Positions 6,517-13,971 are shown, counted from the first letter of the stretch. The stretch: DNA of 17,034 nt from Oscillospiraceae bacterium (GCA_902767145.1 CACXGG010000096.1:1-17034), one strand, 5' to 3'. The notes: a model not told the origin generated them from the letters alone. Program-made: numbers and translations.

Positions 6517-6525
6517 ATGATACCA
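6517..6525 (-). promoter_or_regulatory. Extended -10 promoter of the HAD gene (possibly leaderless)
   Basis: Minus-strand TGGTATCAT with TATCAT at 6522-6517, six bases (ATAGGA), then ATG at 6510. The predicted first transcribed base is the A of the start codon. No -35 match is seen, as expected for an extended -10. Confidence 0.5.
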
Positions 6526-6542
6526 CGATTTTCCTCCATCTA

Positions 6543-6571
6543 TTGCAGACGGGGATCACCTGTGTTATCAT
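6543..6571 (+). promoter_or_regulatory. Promoter of the TetR/phosphotransferase operon
   Basis: TTGCAG at 6543-6548, 17 bases, then TATCAT at 6566-6571 with a TG extension at 6563-6564. The expected start is near 6578, inside the palindrome at 6576-6591. Confidence 0.65.
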
Positions 6572-6575
6572 CATG

Positions 6576-6591
6576 ATTGAACGCGTTCAAT
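6576..6591. promoter_or_regulatory. Perfect palindromic operator for the TetR-family regulator
   Basis: ATTGAACGCGTTCAAT is a perfect 16-bp palindrome just after the -10 and just before the ribosome binding site of the TetR-type gene. This position, covering the transcription start, is what an autorepressor site looks like. Binding by this TetR protein is inferred from position. Confidence 0.7.
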
Positions 6592-6602
6592 AAGAGGTGG
6601 AT

Positions 6603-7181
6603 ATGAATAAAGATGATAAGCTCCAACTGACAAAAGAAAGACTCCTTGAGGCAACTTTTCAGCTTATGGAGGAGATGGAGGATCCCCTGCAGGTAACATC
6701 CAGGGAGATAGCAGCCAGAGCGGGAACAAAACCCTCCATGATCAACTACTGCTTCGGATCGAGAGAGGATCTGATCTACAGTGTATTCATGAAGGAATAC
6801 CTGGGATTTATGAACGAGAAGAAGATCCAGGACCTCATCGATTCAGACATAGCTCCCATAGATCTTCTGAAGGAGATCCATTTCCTGGTGGCATCCTGTC
6901 TCATAAAAAACTACAAGTTCACGAAAGCTATAACAGGATACATCCTCTTTAAGCGTGATCTTGGAAAAGAGTCCTTCAGCTTCAGATATGTCATGGAGCA
7001 TTTCGGGGGCAGGAAGACTGAAGAGGAATGTAAGCTCATTGCCTACGAGCTCTCCACCATGATGCAGCTGATCATCTATAGAAAAGACGACATAAAGAAA
7101 GACTTCGGTATAGATCTTGATGATCCCGTGCAGCTTCGAAGATATGTGGACATGAGGATCGATCTTCTTCTCCAGGGATGA
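6603..7181 (+). CDS. TetR/AcrR family transcriptional regulator
   Basis: 192 residues. The N-terminus (TKERLLEATFQLMEE, then the VTSREIAARAGTKPSMINYCFGSREDL helix-turn-helix at about 31-57) is a TetR DNA-binding domain; the helical remainder would be the ligand-binding and dimer domain. I chose ATG 6603 because AGAGGTGG (6593-6600) is the ribosome binding site; the in-frame GTG at 6597 lies inside it. The stop overlaps the start of the phosphotransferase gene (ATGA), so the two are co-translated. The palindrome at 6576-6591 is the probable operator. The likely job is to repress this operon until a small molecule, perhaps the substrate of the next enzyme, binds. Confidence 0.88.
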   Translation: MNKDDKLQLTKERLLEATFQLMEEMEDPLQVTSREIAARAGTKPSMINYCFGSREDLIYSVFMKEYLGFMNEKKIQDLIDSDIAPIDLLKEIHFLVASCLIKNYKFTKAITGYILFKRDLGKESFSFRYVMEHFGGRKTEEECKLIAYELSTMMQLIIYRKDDIKKDFGIDLDDPVQLRRYVDMRIDLLLQG

Positions 7182-9514
7182 GTACTTATATGAGATATGT
7201 TTTTCCATTAAAAGATATACCTTCCCACCGGATCGGACTTACCGGCGGAAAGGCAAAGTCCCTGAACTGTATGATGAACGGGACAAAGCTCTCCATTCCT
7301 GAAGGATATGTGATCACGGCCGATGCCTTCGAAAACGGAAAGATCCTGGACGGCGCCGCGGAAGAGATAACAGCAGCTGTCTCCTCCCTCAGTAAGGACC
7401 ATACTTATGCAGTACGTTCCTCCGCCATTAACGAGGACGGTGAAAAGGCTTCCTTTGCAGGCCAGTACGAGACCATAACAGACGTGCCGGCGGATGGTAT
7501 CATCGATGCGGTAAAAAAGGTCTGTGACTCCATAGGAAGCGACCGTGTAAAAGGATATGAGGAGAGTTTCTCCCAGGATGATGAAGGGATCGGCATCATT
7601 ATCCAGAGGTTTGTCAGACCTCAGTTCGCAGGTGTTATCTTCACCTCCGACGTGATCACCGGAAAAGACAGAAAAGTCTTCGGAAATTACGTAAGAGGCG
7701 AAGGAGAACAGCTGGTCTCAGGATCTTCAAATGCGGAAGCCTTTACAATAGATGCGATCAGGGGGACTTACGAAGGAAACCCGGAACTCAGCCGTTATTC
7801 AAAAAAGCTTCTCAAGGCATCCCTTGCCATCAGACATCTCTACGGTATGCCCATGGATATCGAATGGGCCATCTCTGACAGGAAACTCTTTATCCTCCAG
7901 GCCCGTCCAATAACGACCCTTCAGAGGCTCAATATGGACAGCTATGACATAAACGGCACAAGCTCAGGATATAAGCTCCTCACAAGGACAAATGTAGGAG
8001 AGATATTCATGAAGCCCGTATCCCCCATGACCTTCAGTGTACTGGAGATGATCAACGGATTCCTGGCACTTCCCGAATGGCTGGATAATATCTGCGGCCA
8101 GCCCTATATGAATATCTCTGTCATGTGCTCCGCCTTCGTGGCCTTTGGAAAGTCTGAAGAAAAAGCCTTCGAATCCATAAAGGATCTGGTGGGCAATATA
8201 CCTGAAGGGACTAAAGTCCCCATATCACCTTTCGATAAGAAGGGTTTCCTCAGGCAGATGAAGACCCTCTTTTTCCCGAAGGAAAAGACTAAGCTCACAA
8301 AGAAAGAAAAGATCGGGATGGTCCGGGATATGCCGGATCTGTGCAGAAGGTCCATCGATGAGATAAGAAAGATCGATGATAACGATACACTGCTTTCCCT
8401 TTGGGAGAATAAGCTTATCCCTGATATAAAAAACTGTTTTGCATCGATACTCGGGACCTGCGGAACATCCATGGTGCCCCTTTTCAGTTCCCGCGAAAAG
8501 ATCACGAAGATAGCAGGAAGCGATATGGCAAACAGGCTCCTGGGAGGATCTCTTGGTGTCATCGACTGCATGAAGCCCCTCCTTCTCCTGGAGGACGTTA
8601 TCGAAGGCAGGATAACAAGGGATGAATATATACGATCCTGCGGACAGCGATCGGTGAACGAGATGGAGCTCATGGCTCCCCGTCCCTACGAAGATCCCGC
8701 CTTCCCGGACAACGTCATAGAGGAACACAAAAAGAGCGGTACCGACCTTCATGGAATGCTGGACAGGCAGAAAGGACTTTTCGATGAAGCCCTGGACGAG
8801 TTCAAGTCCCTCTATCCTTCAAAGAGCAAGTGGATAGATAAGGAGATCTCAAAGTTTGCCCATGCAAATGAATTCAGGGAGGATATAAGGAGCAAAGGTG
8901 TCTGGCTCTTCTCCGCCTTCAGGGAGTTTATCCTCAGGGCAGGAAAGATCAACGGACTCGGCGATGATATATTCTTCCTTACCTTTACTGAACTCTTCGA
9001 TGTTCTCAGGGGCGACAAGTCGTCCACCAGCTTTATCCCCGGACGTAAGAAGACATATGACAGATATCTTGAATATCCCGCCTTCCCCAACCTTATCCTT
9101 GGAAGGTTCGATCCCGACAGCTGGACAGAGGATCCTGCCCGAAGGAGTGACTTTTTCGCTGAGGATCAGAAGACGGAGGAAGGTGATATTTCCTGCGACG
9201 TAAAGGGCTTCCCCGGAGCGGCAGGTGTGGTAACAGGTAAGGTGCGTGTCATCAATTCCCCGGATGAGATAGACCAGATCGAAAAGGGAGAGATCCTCGT
9301 CACCGTCGCCACAAACATCGGATGGACCCTGGCCTTCCCCAAGGTCTCAGCCATCATCACCGACATAGGTGCCCCCCTCTCCCACGCTGCCATCGTGGCA
9401 AGGGAGTTCGGTATTCCGGCAGTGGTGGGATGCGGCAATGCCACCACCGTCCTTAAGACCGGCGACATCATCGAAGTAGACGGCTCCAGAGGAACTGTAG
9501 TAAAGAAGGACTGA
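7178..9514 (+). CDS. ATP-grasp/swivelling-histidine phosphotransferase (PEP synthase / rifampin phosphotransferase-like)
   Basis: 778 residues. Residues 1-245 are a PPDK/PEP-synthase ATP-binding domain: GGKAKSL (23-29), VRSSAINEDGEKASFAGQYET (79-99), DIEWA (227-231) and LQARP (240-244). Residues about 265-680 form a middle domain opening with TRTNVGEIFMKPVSPMTFS, a motif shared with rifampin phosphotransferase-like proteins. Residues about 690-778 are the mobile histidine domain, with catalytic H736 in GAPLSHAAIVAREFGIP. The PEP/pyruvate TIM-barrel of true PEP synthase is absent, so the order ATP-grasp, acceptor domain, His domain is that of rifampin phosphotransferases and related enzymes that move the ATP beta-phosphate to an acceptor. 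The acceptor is unknown. Start may be 7178 (ATGA coupling) or 7190. TetR pairing suggests an inducible modification function. Confidence 0.85.
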   Translation: MSTYMRYVFPLKDIPSHRIGLTGGKAKSLNCMMNGTKLSIPEGYVITADAFENGKILDGAAEEITAAVSSLSKDHTYAVRSSAINEDGEKASFAGQYETITDVPADGIIDAVKKVCDSIGSDRVKGYEESFSQDDEGIGIIIQRFVRPQFAGVIFTSDVITGKDRKVFGNYVRGEGEQLVSGSSNAEAFTIDAIRGTYEGNPELSRYSKKLLKASLAIRHLYGMPMDIEWAISDRKLFILQARPITTLQRLNMDSYDINGTSSGYKLLTRTNVGEIFMKPVSPMTFSVLEMINGFLALPEWLDNICGQPYMNISVMCSAFVAFGKSEEKAFESIKDLVGNIPEGTKVPISPFDKKGFLRQMKTLFFPKEKTKLTKKEKIGMVRDMPDLCRRSIDEIRKIDDNDTLLSLWENKLIPDIKNCFASILGTCGTSMVPLFSSREKITKIAGSDMANRLLGGSLGVIDCMKPLLLLEDVIEGRITRDEYIRSCGQRSVNEMELMAPRPYEDPAFPDNVIEEHKKSGTDLHGMLDRQKGLFDEALDEFKSLYPSKSKWIDKEISKFAHANEFREDIRSKGVWLFSAFREFILRAGKINGLGDDIFFLTFTELFDVLRGDKSSTSFIPGRKKTYDRYLEYPAFPNLILGRFDPDSWTEDPARRSDFFAEDQKTEEGDISCDVKGFPGAAGVVTGKVRVINSPDEIDQIEKGEILVTVATNIGWTLAFPKVSAIITDIGAPLSHAAIVAREFGIPAVVGCGNATTVLKTGDIIEVDGSRGTVVKKD

Positions 9515-9533
9515 TCCTCTGTCTTCCCTCGTG

Positions 9534-9542
9534 TGTTATCAT
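9534..9542 (+). promoter_or_regulatory. Extended -10 promoter of the SGNH hydrolase gene
   Basis: TGTTATCAT, identical in nine bases to the -10 of the TetR operon (both lie in a shared TGTGTTATCAT). No clear -35. Read-through from the phosphotransferase gene is also possible, since no terminator is seen between them. Confidence 0.5.
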
Positions 9543-9568
9543 TTACTTGTAGCAGACGGGGGATCTAT

Positions 9569-10333
9569 ATGGCTGGAACACAGAAACAAAAAGATAAAAG
9601 ATCTGTACGGATATTGCCGGTCTTACTGGCCGTCGTCCTGATCGTCCTGTCTGCCATTTTATTCTATGTGGCCACATGGCCGAAATATGCGAGAAAAGAG
9701 TTTTATGGCGATATGACTGATGAATTAAGAGACAGTGATCTGTATGAGGATATGCAGAGCGGAAAGTCCTTCTGTTTCATAGGCGACAGCATTACTGAAG
9801 GATCTATGATATGGGGTGTCACCTGGTATGATCCCTTAAAGCCTTACATCAGCGGCGAGATCATAAACTTCTCCCACAGCGGATGGACCACCGGCGATCT
9901 GATAGAAAGAAAAGATGAGATCCCCGCCGCAGATATATATGTCATAGCCATAGGGGTCAACGATGTCATCTACCCTGAAGATGAACTCAGTGCCTCCTCG
10001 GGAGAAGAATATGTATCTGATCTTGAGATACTCACCGATGCTCTTACCACTACATCACCGGAGGCCAGGATCTACTATATAGCACCCTGGATCCTTATAG
10101 ATCTTCCGGAGGAGATACTGGACAGAAGGGACGAATACAGCAGAGCTCTGGAAGAGTGGTGTACCGGAGATGACAGGATCTTTATAGACCCGGTACCGGT
10201 CATCAGATCCGTCCTTGATAAGGAGGATGTCACCGAATATATGAACGATACCGTTCATCCCAATATGAGGCGCGGCGTGGGTCTGTACAGTTATGCGGTC
10301 CTCCTCGGTGACCATCAGAGAAGAACATGCTAA
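9569..10333 (+). CDS. Membrane-anchored SGNH/GDSL family hydrolase
   Basis: 254 residues. A basic start is followed by one membrane helix (about 15-36), so the enzyme is a signal-anchored extracytoplasmic protein. The SGNH blocks are complete: GDSITEG with S74, SGWTT with G105, GVND with N131, and DTVHPN with D227 and H230. This group includes lipases, acyl and acetyl esterases acting on lipids or on O-acetylated glycans. An acetyl-esterase role on surface polysaccharide or peptidoglycan is likely but not proven. I prefer the ATG at 9569: a GGGGGA at 9558-9563 sits five bases upstream, while the longer GTG frame from 9533 covers the promoter and lacks a ribosome binding site. The gene ends in front of a shared terminator. 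Confidence 0.87.
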   Translation: MAGTQKQKDKRSVRILPVLLAVVLIVLSAILFYVATWPKYARKEFYGDMTDELRDSDLYEDMQSGKSFCFIGDSITEGSMIWGVTWYDPLKPYISGEIINFSHSGWTTGDLIERKDEIPAADIYVIAIGVNDVIYPEDELSASSGEEYVSDLEILTDALTTTSPEARIYYIAPWILIDLPEEILDRRDEYSRALEEWCTGDDRIFIDPVPVIRSVLDKEDVTEYMNDTVHPNMRRGVGLYSYAVLLGDHQRRTC

Positions 10334-10335
10334 GA

Positions 10336-10365
10336 AAGACCCCGCAGATGATCCTGCGGGGTCTT
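10336..10365. terminator. Bidirectional intrinsic terminator
   Basis: A perfect 12-bp stem, AAGACCCCGCAG / CTGCGGGGTCTT, with a six-base loop, placed between two convergent genes (SGNH hydrolase on +, lipoprotein on -). The minus-strand exit is T-rich (TCTTTCTTA), the plus-strand exit less so. Confidence 0.85.
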
Positions 10366-10370
10366 CCGGT

Positions 10371-11657
10371 TCAGGCACCCATATATTCAATACATTCCTC
10401 AGAATAGTCGGTCCATCCCTGCGGGAGCCACTTGGCGAATTCCGTAAAGACATCATCAGATGTCGTTTCCTTTATGATCTCTATCAAGGCATCTGTGTCT
10501 AATTGATCAAGATCCGAATCCCTGGCAGCCTCACAGATGTCTGATAATATATCATCGCCATAAGTCTGCATCAGGAAGACTATAAACCTGACACCATACT
10601 GGTAGTGTATCTGCTCGGCACTTCTCTGGGCTTCATTGGTATTTATGAACTCTCCTTCAGGATCATCCAGGATGGCACTGCTGTCGTAGCCGCAGCTATG
10701 TCCGCCCCCTTCGACAAACTGGATCATGGACCAGTCCTCATACCCGTTCTGACTTGCCACTGTATATCCGGCATAAACTGCTATTCCTTCATCCAGGGTC
10801 TGTCCCAGGTCAGGGCACTGTCTGAAGGTCAGGACATGTGCCAGTTCATGGGCTACGGTGGAGAAGTAAGGGGTGGAGAAATCCGTATCAAAGAGCATGA
10901 GTTCGTTATGCCATGCCCACTCAATATATCCACTTCCCGTGTCGTGACAGATGATCACAGTGACCTTGTCCAGATCTGTGTTGATATCCTGGAACTTACC
11001 GTCGAAATATACATCTCTCCAGTCGTCCTCATCCAGTTCCCAATCGGTGTCGAATGATAATCCCAGAACGTCTTCCAGATCATCCATAGCCTCATCCACC
11101 ATTTTGGCTGTATTACCCGGGAGCACAGAACCCTTCTCGATATAAAGGACAAATCCGTCTCCCTCGTAGTAACGGTCTTCCGTAAAAGTGACAGTCTCAT
11201 CCGCTCTGCCTGAGAAAACATATTCGTCATCTTCAGGCTCTTCGACCGGAGAAGGGGCAGGTGTAGATGTGGGCTTCGGCGTAGGGGTTGGTGTGGATGT
11301 GGGCTTCACAGTAGGAGCCGGTGTGGAAGTTGGCTTCGGCGTAGGATCCGGATCATCTTCATCACTGCCGGATGAAGCAGTGTTGTTTACCGTTGTCCCT
11401 GGGGCTGCTGTCGGCACAGGTGTTGACGCAGGCCTTGTCGGGACTGTGCCTGCGGCGGAAGTTTCAGTCGTCTCGACTGTTGTTAAGACTGTCTCATCTG
11501 CCTCCGTCTCTTCTGTTTCCTCTTCCGAAACTACAGTCAGTTCCGTTTCATCCACAGAGGTTTCTATTATCTTTTCTGCCTTTTCTGCTGAGCATCCTGC
11601 CGCAAAAAGAGCGACCGATACCAGAGCCGGTATTACCGGCATGATCTTTCTTTTCAT
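10371..11657 (-). CDS. Lipoprotein with HExxH metallopeptidase-like domain
   Basis: 428 residues. Residues 1-22 are a lipoprotein signal with cleavage before C22 (ALFAAGC). Residues 30-100 are acidic and Thr/Ser-rich. Residues 104-137 are a Pro/Thr linker built on about three TPKPTSTPAP-type units, also visible as a DNA repeat. Residues about 150-428 form the catalytic domain: H270-E271-L-A-H274, then E290 in LDEGIA, as in zinc gluzincins of the Peptidase_MA-like group. A typical YQYGVRFIVFLMQTYG helix follows at about 352-367. It would be anchored on the outer face of the membrane with a long flexible spacer. Substrate unknown. AAAGGAG lies six bases before the ATG, 19 bases after the anti-sigma gene, so it belongs to the sigma operon. 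Confidence 0.85.
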   Translation of the reverse strand: MKRKIMPVIPALVSVALFAAGCSAEKAEKIIETSVDETELTVVSEEETEETEADETVLTTVETTETSAAGTVPTRPASTPVPTAAPGTTVNNTASSGSDEDDPDPTPKPTSTPAPTVKPTSTPTPTPKPTSTPAPSPVEEPEDDEYVFSGRADETVTFTEDRYYEGDGFVLYIEKGSVLPGNTAKMVDEAMDDLEDVLGLSFDTDWELDEDDWRDVYFDGKFQDINTDLDKVTVIICHDTGSGYIEWAWHNELMLFDTDFSTPYFSTVAHELAHVLTFRQCPDLGQTLDEGIAVYAGYTVASQNGYEDWSMIQFVEGGGHSCGYDSSAILDDPEGEFINTNEAQRSAEQIHYQYGVRFIVFLMQTYGDDILSDICEAARDSDLDQLDTDALIEIIKETTSDDVFTEFAKWLPQGWTDYSEECIEYMGA

Positions 11658-11676
11658 ATTTTTCTCCTTTAGGAAC

Positions 11677-12468
11677 TTAGTTTTCTTCCATGATCAAGGT
11701 GTCCAGTATCTCGTGGATCTCCTCGTCACTTAATCCCGTAAACCTCAAATAACCTGTGATGCTCCTGTTCTCGAAAGGAATGACTACATAAGTCGTGGGG
11801 ACTTCTGCAGTGCTCTCGTCCACCAGAGTATATGTATAACCGGAAGATGATACATACTCCCTGACATTGTCCGTTCCATTTACGATCACCGTATTATTGC
11901 AGTCCTCTGCGATATTACCCGTCATCTCATCGTAGTATAAATAAAACTCTCCGCTTCCATAACGGAAGAATCCTCCGATCCCTGTTATTTCCAGGTCGGG
12001 ACCTTCAGTCACAGAACACTCGATCTCCCACTTCGGCTCATATACCTCTGTAAACTCAAAACCTATTCCGAGGGCCTCTCTTGCCTCTTCGTAGGTATCG
12101 TAATGGGTATATGTCGTAACATATCCGGGACTTGCTGTCTCGGTGGGATCGATGTTTGCAAGATCATCATCATTAACATAGGATCCGTCACCCACCGTTA
12201 TCCCATGCTCCGTTACAAAAAGTCCGTTAAACACACCGCTTGCAGCCATGGCTCCCACGGATCCGCCGATGATCACCGTCATAAGCAGCGCGATAAGTGC
12301 GGGGGATGCCTTAAGTCCTTTTCTTACATGGGCCTTTTTCCCTTCACCGATCTTCAGCTTAGCCCCCTCGTAGATCACATTTCTGTTGAGGTCTTCACCT
12401 GGTTCGAATTCCGGGCCGATCGCTTCGCGGATCATGTTATCAAATTCATTGTCATCAAATCGCTTCAT
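11677..12468 (-). CDS. Probable transmembrane anti-sigma factor
   Basis: 263 residues: a cytoplasmic N-terminal part (1-52) with the acidic DDNEFDNMIREAIGPEFEP start common in anti-sigma proteins encoded next to ECF sigma factors, one membrane helix (about 55-77), and an extracytoplasmic domain (80-263) with a ThrTyr-rich beta region. No zinc-binding HxxxCxxC motif is seen, so it is not a ZAS-type anti-sigma. It resembles DUF4179-like proteins, but I am not certain of the family. The start overlaps the sigma gene by 14 bases and has only a weak AAAGG ten bases upstream, so translation is probably coupled. It would hold the sigma factor at the membrane until an envelope signal arrives. Confidence 0.72.
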   Translation of the reverse strand: MKRFDDNEFDNMIREAIGPEFEPGEDLNRNVIYEGAKLKIGEGKKAHVRKGLKASPALIALLMTVIIGGSVGAMAASGVFNGLFVTEHGITVGDGSYVNDDDLANIDPTETASPGYVTTYTHYDTYEEAREALGIGFEFTEVYEPKWEIECSVTEGPDLEITGIGGFFRYGSGEFYLYYDEMTGNIAEDCNNTVIVNGTDNVREYVSSSGYTYTLVDESTAEVPTTYVVIPFENRSITGYLRFTGLSDEEIHEILDTLIMEEN

Positions 12469-12973
12469 AACGGATCAGCCTTTCTTTCAGTTTTTTTCGC
12501 GCATTGGAGAGCCTGCTCTTAACAGTGCCTTCCGAGATATTCAGGATGGAGGCTATCTCTGCCACAGGCAGATCCTCGGTGTAGTACATGATGACCACCT
12601 GCCTGAGCTTCTCAGGAAGGAGGGCCACACCCTTTCTTATCTCCTTATTCCGCTCTTTTCTTTCCAGTTCGTCTCCCATGTTCTCATTCCCGTCACTGAT
12701 GTTTGAGATAACATCATAGACATCATCACTTTCCAGATATTCCCTGTTTCTTCTGAAGAGGAGCTTTCTTCTCTGATTGTTCCTTAAGTTCACCGCTATC
12801 CCCAGAAGATATGATCTCGGATTGTTATCCGGATCGATATCCCCCTTTTCGATGGCGGTGAGAAATGTCTGTTGATAGAGGTCATCCGCGAGATCACGGC
12901 TTCCCGTGAGATATATACAGAAAGAATAGATATCTTTTCCGTATTCCCGGATCATCCTTTCAATAACTTCCAT
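12455..12973 (-). CDS. ECF (sigma-70 family) RNA polymerase sigma factor
   Basis: 172 residues. Region 2 (about 8-75) includes DIYSFCIYLTGSRDLADDLYQQTFLTAI; region 4 (about 112-168) includes LLPEKLRQVVIMYYTEDLPVAEIASILNISEGTVKSRLSNARKKL, the -35-reading helix-turn-helix. The length and lack of regions 1 and 3 mark an ECF sigma factor. It heads a three-gene operon with its anti-sigma and a secreted metallopeptidase-like lipoprotein, the common layout of envelope-stress units. The start has AGGA about eight bases upstream. I could not find a convincing promoter, either sigma-A or AAC/CGTC-type, in the 125 bases before it. Confidence 0.93.
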   Translation of the reverse strand: MEVIERMIREYGKDIYSFCIYLTGSRDLADDLYQQTFLTAIEKGDIDPDNNPRSYLLGIAVNLRNNQRRKLLFRRNREYLESDDVYDVISNISDGNENMGDELERKERNKEIRKGVALLPEKLRQVVIMYYTEDLPVAEIASILNISEGTVKSRLSNARKKLKERLIRYEAI

Positions 12974-13098
12974 ACCTTAAGTCCTGCTCCTCCCGGAAAG
13001 CTTATGTGCACAATGGGCTTTCAACTAAATATTGTCACCAGAAAAGAAAAGGTTCACTTTTTTTATTCTGTTCTTCAATATCCAATCTTACATCATGG
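12974..13098. other. Upstream region of the sigma operon, no feature resolved
   Basis: First part of the 308-base gap between the sigma gene and araD. It is A/T-rich with a GGAGGAGC stretch near the sigma start. I tested for an ECF-type autoregulated promoter: the only AAC-type element (TGAACC at 13056-13051) lacks a -10 at the right distance. The remaining part of the gap holds the tandem repeat and the araD terminator. Confidence 0.5.
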
Positions 13099-13218
13099 AA
13101 AAGTATCGAAAAAGTACGTTTTCAGGTGTCAGAATGATACTTTTCAGGTACTTTTTCAAAAAGTATCGAAAAAGTACGTTTTGGGGTATCAGAACGATAC
13201 TTTTCACGTACTTTTTTG
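13099..13218. repeat. Two 60-bp tandem repeats, each an array of inverted AAAAGTA motifs
   Basis: Unit 1 is 13099-13158 and unit 2 is 13159-13218, with seven differences in 60. Each unit holds AAAAGTA twice on + (13099 and 13110; 13159 and 13170) and its complement TACTTTT twice (13138 and 13149; 13198 and 13209). Spacing within each pair is exactly 11 bases, giving the pattern >> << >> <<. A perfect 17-bp palindrome, TACTTTTTCAAAAAGTA, spans the unit junction (13149-13165). An extra inverted repeat GGTATCA/TGATACC (13185-13191, 13217-13223) frames unit 2. The region is noncoding and lies upstream of the sigma operon. Confidence 0.85.
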
Positions 13219-13230
13219 ATACCAGACAAA

Positions 13231-13254
13231 GGGGCCCTCCTTATGGAGAGCCCT
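13231..13254 (-). terminator. Terminator after araD
   Basis: On the minus strand GGGCTCTCC (13253-13245), loop ATAA and GGAGGGCCC (13240-13232) form a nine-pair stem with one G-U, followed by CTTTGT. It starts 28 bases after the araD stop. The T-tract is short, so efficiency is uncertain. Confidence 0.65.
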
Positions 13255-13281
13255 CAGTGTCATTAAAAGGTATTACCTGGA

Positions 13282-13971
13282 TCAGTTCTGTCCGTAATAA
13301 GCGTTGGCACCATGCTTCCTGAGATAGTGCTTATCCAGGAGGACCTGCTGCATGGATCCGCGGCCGGGCTCCAGCATCATGGCGTGGTAGTCCATAAATG
13401 CCACTTCCTCCATGACAACGGAATTATGTACCGCATTCATGGCATCCGTTCCCCAGACAAAGGGTCCGTGGGAATTTACGAGGACACCGGGGATGGAAGC
13501 GGGATCCTTATCCTTAAAGGTCTCCACTATCACGTTTCCGGTCTCCTTTTCGTACTCGCCCTTGATCTCTTCTTCAGTCATCAGGCGTGTACATGGTATA
13601 TCTCCGTAAAAGTAGTCGCCCTGGGTAGTACCCATGCAGGGGATAGCATGTCCCGCCTGGGCAAAACTGGTTGCCCAGCGGGAATGCGTATGCACAACTC
13701 CTCCTATGGTCGGAAAGTTATTATAGAGGACCACATGTGTAGCCGTGTCGCTGGAGGGTTTCCATTTACCCTCTACAGTGTTGCCCTCCAGATCTACGAC
13801 GACCATGTCGTCGGGTGTCATATTGTCATATTCAACTCCTGAGGGTTTGATGACCACCAGGCCCTTTTCGCGGTCTATACCGCTGACATTTCCCCAGGTA
13901 AATGTAACAAGTCCGTACTTTGGAAGAAGCAGGTTCGCTTCGCATACGGTCTTCTTAAGTTCTTCCAGCAT
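13282..13971 (-). CDS. araD: L-ribulose-5-phosphate 4-epimerase
   Basis: 229 residues, close to the 231 of the E. coli enzyme. It converts L-ribulose 5-phosphate to D-xylulose 5-phosphate by retro-aldol chemistry with a zinc ion. The family motifs are present: GNVSGID (27-33), SSDTATH with D75, [10 protein letters not shown] with zinc ligands H94 and H96, H168 in [10 protein letters not shown]119 and the C-terminal AYYGQ tyrosine. It begins one base after the kinase stop (TAA then ATG), with GGAGG eight bases before the ATG, so the two are coupled. The family also contains UlaF and SgbE, which act on the same substrate from ascorbate or gulonate routes; the kinase and furanose-type transporter here favour an arabinose route. 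Confidence 0.93.
   Translation of the reverse strand: MLEELKKTVCEANLLLPKYGLVTFTWGNVSGIDREKGLVVIKPSGVEYDNMTPDDMVVVDLEGNTVEGKWKPSSDTATHVVLYNNFPTIGGVVHTHSRWATSFAQAGHAIPCMGTTQGDYFYGDIPCTRLMTEEEIKGEYEKETGNVIVETFKDKDPASIPGVLVNSHGPFVWGTDAMNAVHNSVVMEEVAFMDYHAMMLEPGRGSMQQVLLDKHYLRKHGANAYYGQN

Noticed and set aside
11188..11733. Val/Gly-rich open frame on + opposite the lipoprotein
   Set aside because: It is the shadow of the Pro/Thr linker repeat and signal region of the lipoprotein on the other strand.
13034..13056. ECF-type autoregulated promoter (TGAACC ... GTGACA) before the sigma gene
   Set aside because: Only 11 bases separate the two elements, too short for an ECF -35/-10 pair.
13099..13218. 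CRISPR array
   Set aside because: Only two directly abutting units with no spacers and no cas genes nearby.
13032..13322. Open frames on + through the tandem repeat, giving 20-residue repeats such as KYRKSTF...
   Set aside because: The repeat length is divisible by three, so several frames stay open. There is no ribosome binding site, and five of 20 residues change for seven base changes, so no protein-level constraint is seen.
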